64,000 bases of DNA from Marinospirillum celere (GCF_900112235.1 NZ_FOLH01000003.1:310001-374000), one strand, 5' to 3'; positions 34,636 through 44,464 are shown, numbered from the stretch's first letter. Translations and numbers: made by a program. The notes: generated from the sequence alone by a model not told the origin.

Positions 34636-34649
34636 ACTATCCTGTTTTC

Positions 34650-35717
34650 TTATCCTGCTTTACGTATCAACCATATACCCCAAACCGCACAAACTGCTGC
34701 TGGTATCAATACCGCCAGGGCTGGTGTGAATCCCCAAAGCAAGGCTGAAGGGCCCAGCAAGTCCTGGGCAAATTTTACAGACAAGCCAATGATTATACCG
34801 TGAAAAACCCGTGTTCCTGCAGGTACCGAACGCAAGGGCCCAAAAGTAAAGGAGGCCCCCAGGATTACTACAGCAAAGACGGTAACGGGTAGGAGTATTT
34901 TCTGCCAAAAAGCCAACCAATAAAAGCCACTGGGCTGCCCCCTGCTTTCCAGATAGCGCCCATAAGTCCATAGCTTTGACGGTGGCAAGTCGCCCGTTGA
35001 ATAGGCCTGGAGGGCGACAAATTCTGGTTGTATCGGTAAGGGCAGAACCAAGTTGGCATGAGTCACTTCCTGCAACTGATCTTCATTAAAAATCACTTCC
35101 CTGGCTTCTTGTAACTGCCAGTCACCATCAATAAATTCGGCTTCTGGCGCGGTCACTCTTTTTTGTAATTGCCAGTCATCACTTAGTTCATAGAGGGTGA
35201 TGCCCAGCAGGCGACCATCATCCCGCGCGACATTGATTCGATAAAAGGCATTATCTTCTTTGAGCCATAAGTCCCTGGCTGTACTCACGGTAGCGGCCTG
35301 GCGGCCTGTTCTATTTTCCCAGCGGTAGGTATCTGCAGTTTGCGCCCAATGAAGCAGGAAAAATTCGCTGACCAGCATTGCCAAAATCAGCAAAACCACA
35401 ACAGGTCGTGAGGCATGCAGAATCAAGCGTGGGATAGAAACCCCTGCAGCCCGCATAACCGTTAATTCACTGGTGGATGCCAGGCTTCCCAACCCAATTA
35501 ATACCCCTACCAAAATAGCTACTGGAAGGAATAAATAAATACGTTCTGGTAGCCGGATCAGCAAATATACTGAGGCATTAATCAGGGTGTAGGTATCCGT
35601 CAGCCTTTTCAGTTCTTCCAGGAGGGTAAAGATATAATCCAGCCCCACAATAACCAGAAGAACCCCGAGGGTGGCAGTTAGTACCGATCGCGATAAATAG
35701 CGTCCTAGCAATCTCAT
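34650..35717 (-). CDS. lptG: LPS export ABC transporter permease LptG
   Basis: This permease of 355 residues works with LptF and the LptB ATPase to extract LPS from the inner membrane. It begins MRLLGRYLSRSVLTATLGVLLVIVGLD, has LTDTYTLINASVYLLIRLPERIYLFLPVAILVG and TSELTVMRAAGVS, a periplasmic jellyroll-like domain, and membrane segments at the C-terminus. The frame opens 23 codons earlier, but the ATG at 35717 overlaps the lptF stop as ATGA and gives the family N-terminus. Confidence 0.95.
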   Translation of the reverse strand: MRLLGRYLSRSVLTATLGVLLVIVGLDYIFTLLEELKRLTDTYTLINASVYLLIRLPERIYLFLPVAILVGVLIGLGSLASTSELTVMRAAGVSIPRLILHASRPVVVLLILAMLVSEFFLLHWAQTADTYRWENRTGRQAATVSTARDLWLKEDNAFYRINVARDDGRLLGITLYELSDDWQLQKRVTAPEAEFIDGDWQLQEAREVIFNEDQLQEVTHANLVLPLPIQPEFVALQAYSTGDLPPSKLWTYGRYLESRGQPSGFYWLAFWQKILLPVTVFAVVILGASFTFGPLRSVPAGTRVFHGIIIGLSVKFAQDLLGPSALLWGFTPALAVLIPAAVCAVWGIWLIRKAG

Positions 35718-36781
35718 TTTGCAAAGACCCCCCGGCGCCAGCAGAGTAGAACCCCTAACAGCAAAAATACGCCATGAATGGTCCAAAGTCCCGGATAAAG
35801 AGGGAACTGCCCTTTGTTAATAGTGCCTTGCAGGGACATCAAACTGGTTAAAAACACCATTTGTAGAAAAAGCACCGGTAAAAGCGCAACAAAGCGCCCC
35901 TGCCGCGGATTAACCCGTGTCAAAGGCATTGCTATCAAGACCATAATCAGCACCATCAAAGGCAAACCCAGGCGCCACTGCAGTTCCACAGCAGCGGCTC
36001 GCTCACTACTCGCCAGGAGATCAGGCAAGAACAACATTTCCACTTCCTGTTCTATGGTTGGCGGGCGGTGAACACCGATTCTCAAGGCATAGCGTTCAAA
36101 TTGCAGATCCGTCATTTCCAGGTTTTGATCACCCGGCAACTCATAGCGATGACCTTGTTCCAAAACCAAAAAACGGCTCAGGGTTTCATCAGCAATTTGT
36201 TGGAAGCCTCTCTGAGCCAAGGCCAATTCATCTGTCTCACCATCATTTTGAGCAATAAATACCTGCTGTAGGGTTTGCTGATCTTCGCTACTACTGCGTG
36301 CAAAAACAGCCTGGCTGCCTAGTTCAATAAACTGACCTGGGGTAATGGATTCAAAACCGGTTCGCTGCTGCTGCTCTTGAATAACCACCTCAGACATTTG
36401 TTGGGTCAAAGGCGTAACATAGAGGGTGGCCAGAGTGGTAATACCGGCCACGACCAAAGCCAGCGACAGCACCAGATTTAAAAGTTTGCGCTGGCTTACT
36501 CCTGACGACTGAATCACGGACATTTCACTTTCCATGTACAGGCGGCCAAAGGTCAGCATAATTGCCAAAACAAAACTGATGGGGATAATCATCTGAGCCG
36601 CATAGGGCATATAAAGCAAGGTTAGTTGGCCCAGAGAATCCAGGGAAAGGCGCCCACTGGCAGCCCGGCCTAGAAAGCGGGCAAAGCGACTGCCGACAAT
36701 GACGAGCAGCAGCACACTGGACACAGCCAAGGTAGAGGCAAGGATTTCCTTGGCTATATAACGGTAAAGAATCAAGGACAA
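35714..36781 (-). CDS. lptF: LPS export ABC transporter permease LptF
   Basis: This 355-residue partner of LptG begins MSLILYRYIAKEILASTLAVSSVLLLVIVGSRFARFL and has the conserved MPYAAQMIIPISFVLAIMLTFGRLYMESEMSVIQSSGVS, a periplasmic domain, and C-terminal membrane segments. It is divergent from pepA, the usual neighbour. Upstream, GATAAT with a weak AAGACA -35 at 18 bases could be its promoter. Essential for outer-membrane biogenesis. Confidence 0.95.
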   Translation of the reverse strand: MSLILYRYIAKEILASTLAVSSVLLLVIVGSRFARFLGRAASGRLSLDSLGQLTLLYMPYAAQMIIPISFVLAIMLTFGRLYMESEMSVIQSSGVSQRKLLNLVLSLALVVAGITTLATLYVTPLTQQMSEVVIQEQQQRTGFESITPGQFIELGSQAVFARSSSEDQQTLQQVFIAQNDGETDELALAQRGFQQIADETLSRFLVLEQGHRYELPGDQNLEMTDLQFERYALRIGVHRPPTIEQEVEMLFLPDLLASSERAAAVELQWRLGLPLMVLIMVLIAMPLTRVNPRQGRFVALLPVLFLQMVFLTSLMSLQGTINKGQFPLYPGLWTIHGVFLLLGVLLCWRRGVFAK

Positions 36782-36886
36782 CTCCCTTAATCAGACGATG
36801 CAATTCTTGAGTAAAGCCATTATCCTACACCACTGGCTAGCTTGTCTTGCCACACTTGTTTACCGATAACTTTTCCCGGAGTGGTT

Positions 36887-38407
36887 ATGAACTTCAAACT
36901 GGTTACCAATTCCCCCGCGCTGACGGAAACCGCCTGCGTTGTCCTGCCCGTACTGCAGGAAGGTAGCCTCACTTTCAGCGGCCAGGCCGTCAACAAGGCC
37001 ACCGAATCCCTGATCAGCCAGCTACTGGATCGGGGCGACTTTAAGGCAGGTTTAGGCAAAACCTTTCTGATTCCCTTTGCACCCGGCTGTGAAGCTCAAA
37101 GAGTTCTTCTGGTGGGCATGGGTAAAGAAGACAAGCTTACGGATGCCAAGTTTCGTAAAGCCTGCCAAGCTGCTTATGATCACCTCTCCCAGCTCAACCT
37201 GCATGATGCCTGCTTGGCCTTGGCGGATACCCCACTGCGCAACCGGGATTCAGCCTGGAAGCTTCGCCTTCTTGCTGAAGTTGCAGAAACCAGCTTTTAC
37301 CGTTTTACTGAATTCAAATCTTCGCCCAGTGACTTTGCAGAACCCGCAGAACTTCTGTTTCATTGGCCCGAAAATCAGGACTCAAGTGATGGTGACCTGG
37401 CTCTTCAAGCCGGACAAGCCATCGGCCAGGGTAAAAATCTGGCTCGCACCCTGGGTAACCGTCCAGGCAATGTTTGCACGCCTATGCATTTGGCAGAAAC
37501 AGCTGAGCAGCTGACCGCCAAAGACTCTGCATTTACGACCCGCATTCTGGATGAAGACCAGATGGCAGAACTGGGTATGAACAGCCTGCTTTCCGTTGGC
37601 AAAGGCAGTGCTCAGCCCTCATGCCTTATCGTCGTGGAATACAAGGGCGCAGCCAACCCGGATGACAAGCCGCACGTGCTTCTCGGCAAGGGCATCACCT
37701 TCGATACCGGCGGCATCAGCCTCAAACCCGGCGAAGGCATGGATGAGATGAAGTTTGATATGTGTGGCGCAGCCAGCGTTCTTGGCACCCTTGAAGCGGT
37801 TCGCCAGCTCAAACCCAAGCTCAACCTGGTGTTTATGATAGCCGCTGCTGAAAACATGCCCTCCAGCACCGCCAGTAAGCCTGGTGACATCTACACTACC
37901 CTTTCCGGAAAAACAGTCGAAGTGTTGAATACGGATGCCGAAGGCCGCTTGGTGCTTTGTGATGCACTGACCTACGCCGAACGCTTCAACCCTGCAAGTG
38001 TGGTCGATATAGCGACCCTAACGGGTGCCTGCATTATTGCATTGGGCCATCAAGCTACAGGGCTGCTCAGTAACGATGATCAATTGGCTGCTTCTCTGCT
38101 TGAAGCAGGCCTGGATGCCGAAGACCGCGCCTGGCAGCTACCCCTGTGGGAAGAGTTCCAGGAGCAACTGGATTCCAATTTTGCCGATATGCAAAACATC
38201 GGTGGGCGCCCTGCTGGCACTATCACCGCTGCTTGCTTCCTGTCCCGCTTCGCTGAAAATTTCCGTTGGGCACATTTGGATATCGCTGGCACTGCCTGGC
38301 ATTCGGGCAAACTTAAGGGTGCAACCGGACGACCTGTTGGGCTACTGGTGCAATACCTCTTGGATCAAGAAGAGCAAACCGCTAAAGCCAAACAGGAAAG
38401 CGCTTGA
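36887..38407 (+). CDS. pepA: Leucyl aminopeptidase (cytosol aminopeptidase A)
   Basis: This hexameric two-metal M17 peptidase of 506 residues removes N-terminal residues; in some bacteria PepA also binds DNA. It shows GKGITFDTGGISLKPGEGM, EMKFDMCGAASVLG and the signature NTDAEGRL; the carbonate-binding Arg is in that motif. The ATG at 36887 is chosen because CGGAG precedes it and MNFKLVTNSPALTE fits the family; the frame opens 15 codons earlier. It precedes holC by four bases, the usual pepA-holC pair. Confidence 0.96.
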   Translation: MNFKLVTNSPALTETACVVLPVLQEGSLTFSGQAVNKATESLISQLLDRGDFKAGLGKTFLIPFAPGCEAQRVLLVGMGKEDKLTDAKFRKACQAAYDHLSQLNLHDACLALADTPLRNRDSAWKLRLLAEVAETSFYRFTEFKSSPSDFAEPAELLFHWPENQDSSDGDLALQAGQAIGQGKNLARTLGNRPGNVCTPMHLAETAEQLTAKDSAFTTRILDEDQMAELGMNSLLSVGKGSAQPSCLIVVEYKGAANPDDKPHVLLGKGITFDTGGISLKPGEGMDEMKFDMCGAASVLGTLEAVRQLKPKLNLVFMIAAAENMPSSTASKPGDIYTTLSGKTVEVLNTDAEGRLVLCDALTYAERFNPASVVDIATLTGACIIALGHQATGLLSNDDQLAASLLEAGLDAEDRAWQLPLWEEFQEQLDSNFADMQNIGGRPAGTITAACFLSRFAENFRWAHLDIAGTAWHSGKLKGATGRPVGLLVQYLLDQEEQTAKAKQESA

Positions 38408-38411
38408 TCTA

Positions 38412-38837
38412 ATGACCCAGATAGACTTTTATCTCTTGCCCGAAGGTGAAGTTCAGTCACGGCTGAACTTTGCCTGTCGTCTGGCAGAAACTATTTGGAA
38501 AAAGGGGCATAGGTTATATATCCATGTCCCTGATCAGGCCACAGCACAGCAATTGGATGAAAAACTCTGGAGCTTTAAACCTGAAGCCTTCATCCCTCAC
38601 GGGCTCCTAGGCTGCCAACCGCCTTCGCCTGTAGAAATCGGCTGGCAGGAAGAGCCTGGCGATCATCATGATGTCCTACTCAACCTGGATTTGAAGATTC
38701 CCAGCCATTTTTCACGCTTCCAGCGAGTGGCCGAAATCATTGATGATTCCGAAACCATCAAACAACCTAAAAGAGCTGACTGGAAGTTTTACCGGGAAAG
38801 AGGCTACCCTATCAAGGCACATGATATGCGCTCTTAA
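38412..38837 (+). CDS. holC: DNA polymerase III subunit chi
   Basis: This 141-residue protein links the clamp loader (through psi) to single-strand binding protein at the replication fork. It starts MTQIDFYLL and has LACRLAETIWKKGHRLYIHVPD-like sequence (FACRLAETIWKKGHRLYIHV), LWSFKPEAFIPHGL and the C-terminal RERGYPIKAHDMR. The frame opens well upstream in pepA, but the ATG four bases after the pepA stop gives the canonical N-terminus. Confidence 0.93.
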   Translation: MTQIDFYLLPEGEVQSRLNFACRLAETIWKKGHRLYIHVPDQATAQQLDEKLWSFKPEAFIPHGLLGCQPPSPVEIGWQEEPGDHHDVLLNLDLKIPSHFSRFQRVAEIIDDSETIKQPKRADWKFYRERGYPIKAHDMRS

Positions 38838-38869
38838 AACTTCCAGGTTGGCATTACAAGGATAAAAAA

Positions 38870-41005
38870 ATGACCCTGCCACCAGCCAGCACTCTATTGA
38901 AGGTTTTGCCTGCAGCAGCCCTGATGAGTCTGATCAGTCTGGTCATGTCTTTTTCCTTTGCCGCCATGATGGTGCATAGCAGCCACCCTTCCCTGCTGCC
39001 GGACCTGGTCAAGGGCCTCCTCTTTACCGCCACCCTCTCCGCTTTGATTCTGGCCTGGCAAGGCAGCCTTAAGGGACTCATCGCCATTCCCTTGCCCAGT
39101 GCGGCCGCCATGTTTGCCGACCTTTTTCAACGCACCCAACCCAGTGCTGAGATGCTCTGGACCCTGCTACTGACAGGCAGCCTGTTAACCGCTCTACTGA
39201 TGTTATTGCTTGGTTGGCTAAAGCTCAGCAAGCTAGTTCGCTACCTTCCCCTTCCCGTGCTGGCTGGTTTTCTTGCAGGAGTAGGCTGGCTGTTCATCAA
39301 GGGAGGCCTGGCCCTGGTGGGTCTGCAAACCCTGACCCTGGACGTTTTAAACAATACAGCACTGTGGATAGGGCTGGGCATTACATTGACACTCTGGCTA
39401 CTGAAAAACATCATTAAGCCAGCCCATCTTTTACCTCTAGTGACTTTAGTAGGCAGCCTGCTCCTAGTGTTTCTTGCTCCCTTCCTGGATACCCAGAACA
39501 CTTGGTTTTTTGAACTGGAAGCAGCAGGGCAACTGCCCTTAACAGCCTGGCAGTGGACACAAAACGGCCTGCCTGACATCAATTGGCTGGACCTGTCTTG
39601 GGATATCCTCACTACCCTGGCCGTTATTGCCACCTTATCCATGCTCCTTCAAGCTACCTCTATTGAACTGCTTGCCAAGCAGGATTTAGATTTGAACAAA
39701 GAGCTCAAAGTTGCTGGCAGTTTTAATATTATCAACGCCCTGGCCGGTGGCAGCCTGGGCTCACTATCACTCAGCCAAACTTCCATGGTTCGACAGATGC
39801 AAGCAGCCACACGCCTGACAGGCGTGCTCATGGCCTTGTTTCTAACCCTGGGTTACTTCTTTCATGACTTGCTGATTCAATGGCTACCCCTGCCTTTAGT
39901 CGCCGGAATACTGATGTTTCAAGGGGTGCAGTTTGTCCACCAATGGCTGCTTAGTGCCCACAAGCGCTTCCCAAGAAGTGACCAGCTTGTTATTGCCATT
40001 ATATTTGTAACCATTCTTTTACAAGGGTTTCTGCCTGGGGTTTTGCTAGGACTATTGCTAACCGTTATCTTATTCATTCGCGAATACAGTCGCTTACAAG
40101 TTGTTCAGCTTAAAACTAACCTCAAGGGTTTAAGCAGCAATGTTGAGCGCTCACCCAATGAGCAAGAATGGCTGGACCAACAAGCCAATCAGGTGCGTAT
40201 TTATCAATTAAAAGGCTTTCTGTTTTTTGGGACTGCCAACACCCTAGTTGAAGAAATTCGCCAGGATGTATTGAAAGCTGAAGAACCCATAAAAACCCTA
40301 CTGCTCGATATGCAAAGAGTGGTCAATGCCGATACCTCAACAGGCAACAGCCTAACCCGGCTCAAACAGTTTTGTGACAAGGCAGGCATTGAGATCCATC
40401 TCTCTGCACTCAACAAGGCCCTTGAAAAAAGATTCACTGCTGTTGGCCTGCCCATCAAGGATCACTTCTGGCCCGGCCATCTGCTTTTACATAAAAGCCA
40501 GGAAAAGGCTCTGGAGTTTATTGAAAACAAGCTAATTAAAGACTTGCAAAAAGAAAGCCCTGCCAATGCGTACCAACTATTAAAAGAAAAATTAAAATTA
40601 AATAATAAGCAAGCTAATCGCCTGGTTGATTATTTTACCCGCATACCCTTCAAAGACAGAGAGTGGATTATTAAACAAGGTATGCAAGACAGCCACCTTT
40701 ATTTGATATTTACCGGCCAGGTCGAAGTTTTATTGGAAAGACCTGACCAGCCCATGTTGAGACTCAAAAAAATGCGCCCAGGCACACTACTGGGTGAAAT
40801 GGGTCTCTATACAGGGCAGCCCAGAGCCGCATCAGCCCGCGCCATAGGTGATGTTGAGCTTCTTGCCATCAATGCTGCCAACCTGGAGCTGATGGAAGCC
40901 AGAGATCCGGATATGGCCCTCAGCTTTCATCGCCATGTCGTTCAATTGCAATCTGAACGTCTACAGGAAAGTAATCTCCGCCTCAACAATATCCTGCAAA
41001 GCTAA
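38870..41005 (+). CDS. SulP-family anion transporter with STAS and cyclic-nucleotide-binding domains
   Basis: This 711-residue protein has an SLC26/SulP membrane part (about residues 5-415, with LSLSQTSMVRQMQAATRLTGVL and PLPLVAGILMFQGVQFV), a STAS domain (about 440-535, VRIYQLKGFLFFGTANTLVEEI and LLLDMQRVVNADTSTGNSL) and a CRP-like cNMP-binding domain (about 575-690, HLYLIFTGQVEVLLE, GTLLGEMGLYTGQPRAASARA). The phosphate-binding cassette is GEMGLYTGQPRAAS, close to the FGE...RAA form. The third domain suggests that a cyclic nucleotide or similar ligand controls transport. The anion is unknown. No SD is obvious beyond AAGGATAA. Confidence 0.9.
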   Translation: MTLPPASTLLKVLPAAALMSLISLVMSFSFAAMMVHSSHPSLLPDLVKGLLFTATLSALILAWQGSLKGLIAIPLPSAAAMFADLFQRTQPSAEMLWTLLLTGSLLTALLMLLLGWLKLSKLVRYLPLPVLAGFLAGVGWLFIKGGLALVGLQTLTLDVLNNTALWIGLGITLTLWLLKNIIKPAHLLPLVTLVGSLLLVFLAPFLDTQNTWFFELEAAGQLPLTAWQWTQNGLPDINWLDLSWDILTTLAVIATLSMLLQATSIELLAKQDLDLNKELKVAGSFNIINALAGGSLGSLSLSQTSMVRQMQAATRLTGVLMALFLTLGYFFHDLLIQWLPLPLVAGILMFQGVQFVHQWLLSAHKRFPRSDQLVIAIIFVTILLQGFLPGVLLGLLLTVILFIREYSRLQVVQLKTNLKGLSSNVERSPNEQEWLDQQANQVRIYQLKGFLFFGTANTLVEEIRQDVLKAEEPIKTLLLDMQRVVNADTSTGNSLTRLKQFCDKAGIEIHLSALNKALEKRFTAVGLPIKDHFWPGHLLLHKSQEKALEFIENKLIKDLQKESPANAYQLLKEKLKLNNKQANRLVDYFTRIPFKDREWIIKQGMQDSHLYLIFTGQVEVLLERPDQPMLRLKKMRPGTLLGEMGLYTGQPRAASARAIGDVELLAINAANLELMEARDPDMALSFHRHVVQLQSERLQESNLRLNNILQS

Positions 41006-41016
41006 AATTAAAAAAC

Positions 41017-41057
41017 CACAAAATATCATATAAACACCATATTTGATTATTTTTGTG
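41017..41057 (+). terminator. AT-rich hairpin after the SulP gene
   Basis: CACAAAA (41017-41023) pairs with TTTTGTG (41051-41057), and inner bases pair imperfectly, 12 bases after the SulP stop. The low GC makes termination uncertain. The rest of the 182-base gap up to tssB has no clear promoter; a TTGGCA at 41064-41069 lacks a fitting sigma-54 -12 element. Confidence 0.35.
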
Positions 41058-41187
41058 ATCGGCTTGGCAGTTTTTACCCACCAGGTCATGACACTGATGA
41101 TTTTGGCTGCTAATCTCTTTTCAGATAAAAGTTGCAGGAAACCACCAAAAGATTAGAAAAAACAAATCTAAGTTTGGAGATAAAGGC

Positions 41188-41724
41188 ATGGCGAGCAAAA
41201 ATCAGGGTACTTCGGTAGCCCCCAAAGAACGCATCAATATTTCCTACCGCCCCGCAACGGGCGATGCCAAAACCCAAGTTGAACTCCCTTTCAAGGTGCT
41301 GATACTGGGTGAATTCAGAACTGGAGACGACCCCCAACCCATCCAGGAAAGACTAAGCCAAAACATCAACCGACAAAACTTCGATGAAGTCATGGCCAGT
41401 CAAGGCCTGCAACTCAACTTCAGCATCCCCAACTACCTCAACGAAGCCGAAGAAGAACTGAGTATTGAATTGGCTCCCCAATCCCTCAAGGATCTGGAAC
41501 CTGACCAACTGGCCCAAAGCATCCCCGAATTGCAAAAAACCCTGGAACTGCGTGAGGCCCTGAAAGCCCTGAAAGGCCCTTTGGGCAATACACCGACCAT
41601 GCGTAAAACCATCCAGGTGATGCTGGAAGACGCGACCCAGCGCAAAAAGCTGATGAAAGAACTGGGCTTGGATGCAGCACCAAGCGGCAAAAAAGCAGAT
41701 TCAGCATCCAACGAACAGGAATAA
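41188..41724 (+). CDS. tssB: T6SS sheath small subunit TssB (VipA)
   Basis: This 178-residue protein forms the contractile sheath with TssC. It has the typical INISYRPATGDAKTQVELPFKVLILGEF, LNFSIPNYL and SLKDLEPDQLAQSIPELQKTLELREALKALKGPLGN. The ATG follows GGAGATAAAGGC. It begins the T6SS operon in this window, ten bases before tssC. Confidence 0.95.
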   Translation: MASKNQGTSVAPKERINISYRPATGDAKTQVELPFKVLILGEFRTGDDPQPIQERLSQNINRQNFDEVMASQGLQLNFSIPNYLNEAEEELSIELAPQSLKDLEPDQLAQSIPELQKTLELREALKALKGPLGNTPTMRKTIQVMLEDATQRKKLMKELGLDAAPSGKKADSASNEQE

Positions 41725-41734
41725 GGGGTAGATC

Positions 41735-43180
41735 ATGAGCGAACAAGTCAAAGAACAACCCTTGGTTGGTGAAATTCTGGAATTCACTCGCCTGAAAGAA
41801 GAAGATGCTGGCTATCAACTCGCCCATCAAGGCATAGAGCTCCTGCTCGGCGAACTGCTGAGCAAGGAGGAGCCTATTGCCCGTGTCGACAAATCTCTGG
41901 TCGAACAGATGATTGACGAGCTGGATCGCCGCCTGGGTCAGCAAATGGACGCCCTGCTGCACGCTCCAGAGCTTCAGAATCTGGAAAGCACCTGGCGCGG
42001 CCTGGATTTTTTGGTCCAGCGCACTGACTTCAACGAAAACATCAAGGTCGAGATTTTTAATACCAGCAAAGAAGAATTGCTCGAAGATTTTGAAGACTCC
42101 CCTGAAGTTCACCAGTCAGCGCTATTCAAAACCATCTATACCAAAGAATACGGCCAGTTTGGTGGTGAACCCTACGGTGTTGTTGTCGGTGATTTTGAAT
42201 TCTCACCTGCAACGCCGGACATTCAACTATTGGAAAGCATGGCAGCCTTATCATCCATGACCCACGCACCCTTTATTTCCGGTACTTCACCTGAGTTCTT
42301 TGGCCTGGAAGACTGGTCTGGATTACCCGAAATCAAAGAACTGGAATCCATGTTTGAAGGGCCCCAGTACATCAAGTGGCGCGGCCTACGTGAACAGGAA
42401 GACGCTCGTAATCTGGGCCTGACCCTGCCTCGCCTAATGGGCCGCCCCCTCTTTGGTGAAGACAAACCAGTGCGCAGTTTTGTCTATCAGGAAGCTATTG
42501 AAAATGACAAGGATTACCTCTGGGTTAATGCCAGCTATGCTTATGCAACCCGCTTGATGGAAAGTTTTGCCCGCTACCGCTGGTGTCCCAATATCATTGG
42601 CCCGCAATCCGGTGGTGCAGTGCTTAACCTGCCTATCCATGTCACGGAAATTGAAGGTACTCCGGCAACTCTGGGGCCGATTGAAGTGAGTATTTCTGAT
42701 CGTAAGGAATATGAGCTTTCCGAGCTGGGCTTTATTCCCCTGACTCAGCGCAAGAATGCCGATAACGCCACCTTCTTCTCATCCAACTCCATTCAAAAAC
42801 CCAAATACTTTGGTTCTGATCCTGAAGCCAAGGCTGCTGAACTGAACTATCGACTAGGCACCCAACTGCCTTACCTGTTCATCATCAACCGCTTGGCTCA
42901 CTACATCAAAGTGCTGCAAAGGGAAAATCTGGGCAGCTGGAAAAGCCGCGCCGACCTGGAAGGCGAACTGAATCGCTGGATACGCCAGTATGTTGCTGAC
43001 CAGGAGAACCCCTCACCAGCAACACGCAGTCAGCGTCCACTTCGTAAAGCTGAAGTTACGGTTACCGAAGTCGACGGTGAAGCCGGTTGGTATCAAGTGG
43101 GGCTGGAAGTCACCCCTCACTTCAAATTTATGGGTGCCAATTTCACCCTTTCTTTAACTGGACTTTTAGATAGAGCCTGA
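41735..43180 (+). CDS. tssC: T6SS sheath large subunit TssC (VipB)
   Basis: This 481-residue protein is the main sheath subunit. It shows ALFKTIYTKEYGQFGGEPYGVVVGDFEF, APFISGTSPEFFGLEDW, GLTLPRLMGRPLFG, ENDKDYLWVNASYAYATRLMESFA, and RLAHYIKVLQRENLGSW. All blocks are conserved, in contrast to the divergent paralogue at 49997-51538. Ten bases separate it from tssB and 39 from hcp. Confidence 0.96.
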   Translation: MSEQVKEQPLVGEILEFTRLKEEDAGYQLAHQGIELLLGELLSKEEPIARVDKSLVEQMIDELDRRLGQQMDALLHAPELQNLESTWRGLDFLVQRTDFNENIKVEIFNTSKEELLEDFEDSPEVHQSALFKTIYTKEYGQFGGEPYGVVVGDFEFSPATPDIQLLESMAALSSMTHAPFISGTSPEFFGLEDWSGLPEIKELESMFEGPQYIKWRGLREQEDARNLGLTLPRLMGRPLFGEDKPVRSFVYQEAIENDKDYLWVNASYAYATRLMESFARYRWCPNIIGPQSGGAVLNLPIHVTEIEGTPATLGPIEVSISDRKEYELSELGFIPLTQRKNADNATFFSSNSIQKPKYFGSDPEAKAAELNYRLGTQLPYLFIINRLAHYIKVLQRENLGSWKSRADLEGELNRWIRQYVADQENPSPATRSQRPLRKAEVTVTEVDGEAGWYQVGLEVTPHFKFMGANFTLSLTGLLDRA

Positions 43181-43219
43181 GTTGAACCCAGCTCCACTCA
43201 CTAATCAGAGGATTTTATT

Positions 43220-43735
43220 ATGCCTAACGTCATTTATATGAGTATCGATACCGCCGACGGCGACACCCTCAGCGAAGGTGCATCCAGCCAGGACAGCATC
43301 GGTGCCTTTTACAAATCAGGTCATGAAGATGAAATCTTTGTCACTGGCTTTGATCACAAGGTCAGCATCCCTACTGATCGCTTGACCGGCCAGGTAACAG
43401 GTAACCGCAAGCATGAGTATCTAAAAGTTCGCAAGCTGATTGATAAAAGCTCGCCATTGCTCTTTCAGTGTCTTGCCGAGCCCAAGCATCTGTCCTGCAT
43501 TTTGAACTTTTACCGCAGTGCCGACACCGGCAGTGATGGCCAGCCTGTTCACTACTACACCATCGAACTGGAAGGCGCGAAGATCGTTGATATTCGTACC
43601 GTCTCTCCAGATTTTCTGGACCCGGCCAATGATGACAAGAATGCCTATGAAGAGGTTTGTCTGACCTACAGCAGCATTACCTGGAATCACGAAGTGGCCT
43701 CCAGCACGGCAATAGATAACTGGGCTGGGGAGTAA
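43220..43735 (+). CDS. hcp: T6SS inner tube protein Hcp
   Basis: This 171-residue protein forms the hexameric rings of the T6SS inner tube. Features are MPNVIYMSID, EYLKVRKLIDKSSPLLFQCLAEPKHL, NFYRSADTGSDGQPVHYYTIELEGAKIVDI and EEVCLTYSSITW. It lies between tssC and tssJ, with GAGGATTTTATT before its ATG. A second, divergent Hcp-like gene is found at 51531. Confidence 0.95.
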   Translation: MPNVIYMSIDTADGDTLSEGASSQDSIGAFYKSGHEDEIFVTGFDHKVSIPTDRLTGQVTGNRKHEYLKVRKLIDKSSPLLFQCLAEPKHLSCILNFYRSADTGSDGQPVHYYTIELEGAKIVDIRTVSPDFLDPANDDKNAYEEVCLTYSSITWNHEVASSTAIDNWAGE

Positions 43736-43742
43736 GCCATCC

Positions 43743-44441
43743 ATGCTGCAAAGGCTGGGATTACTGCTGTTCGCTTTCCTGTTACTGGCGGGCTGTGCCA
43801 GCCAGCAGCAGGAAACACCCTGGGCAGGCCATATAGCACCTGACTATGACAATTCAGACCCAGATACGCCCTGGGTCTGGCAGGATGGAGCCAATTATTG
43901 GCTGTATCAAGGTAGCCAGCCTGCGCCAGCCAGCCGTTTGGGCTCAGGTGAAGGGGATTTTGAGGCAGCAGGTCTGGTACTGCGGCTGGAAGCGACGGCA
44001 GAACTCAACCAGCGCATGGGCCGTCCCCACACGCTGGTTGTCAAGTTACTCCAGGTGGATGATTTGGCCGTTATGGATAGTTACCGTAACTCCTCCTTCC
44101 GACTGGCTGACCTGATGAAGGCCGATGCGACTGAGCTGAACAGCAACTTTGTTCGGGAAAACCGGGTCACTCTGGCACCAGGACAAAGCCGAACCCTGAG
44201 GATTAATCGAGTCAAGGATGCCAGGCATCTGGTCATCCTGGCTGGCTACTACCAAATGCATCAGGACACCAGTGTCCGGGAACTACCCATTCCCACAGTA
44301 GCCAATCGCAATCCTCCGCGTGGTCCCTGGTGGCGTTTCTGGCGACGCTATGACGAGGCACCCGATCAACCCGCCCGCTTGCAGATCTGGGTGGAAATGG
44401 GTGAAGAACAGATCAATCACGTCAGAGCACGCGCTTTATAA
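43743..44441 (+). CDS. tssJ: T6SS outer-membrane lipoprotein TssJ
   Basis: This 232-residue lipoprotein anchors the TssLM complex at the outer membrane. The signal ends in LLAGC with lipid Cys18. The domain has LVVKLLQVDDLAVMDSYRNSSFRLADLMKAD, VTLAPGQSRTLRI, LVILAGYYQMHQ and a basic PWWRFWRRYD insertion near residue 200. It is longer than the usual 150-190 residues because of the segment between residues 20 and 75 and the C-terminal insertion. It starts seven bases after hcp. Confidence 0.85.
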   Translation: MLQRLGLLLFAFLLLAGCASQQQETPWAGHIAPDYDNSDPDTPWVWQDGANYWLYQGSQPAPASRLGSGEGDFEAAGLVLRLEATAELNQRMGRPHTLVVKLLQVDDLAVMDSYRNSSFRLADLMKADATELNSNFVRENRVTLAPGQSRTLRINRVKDARHLVILAGYYQMHQDTSVRELPIPTVANRNPPRGPWWRFWRRYDEAPDQPARLQIWVEMGEEQINHVRARAL

Positions 44442-44464
44442 CCGATAACAAAAGGACGGACACC

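Noticed and set aside
41064-41080. TTGGCA upstream of tssB as a sigma-54 promoter, common for some T6SS operons.
   Set aside because: No GC element is found at the correct -12 distance; the match is only to half the consensus.
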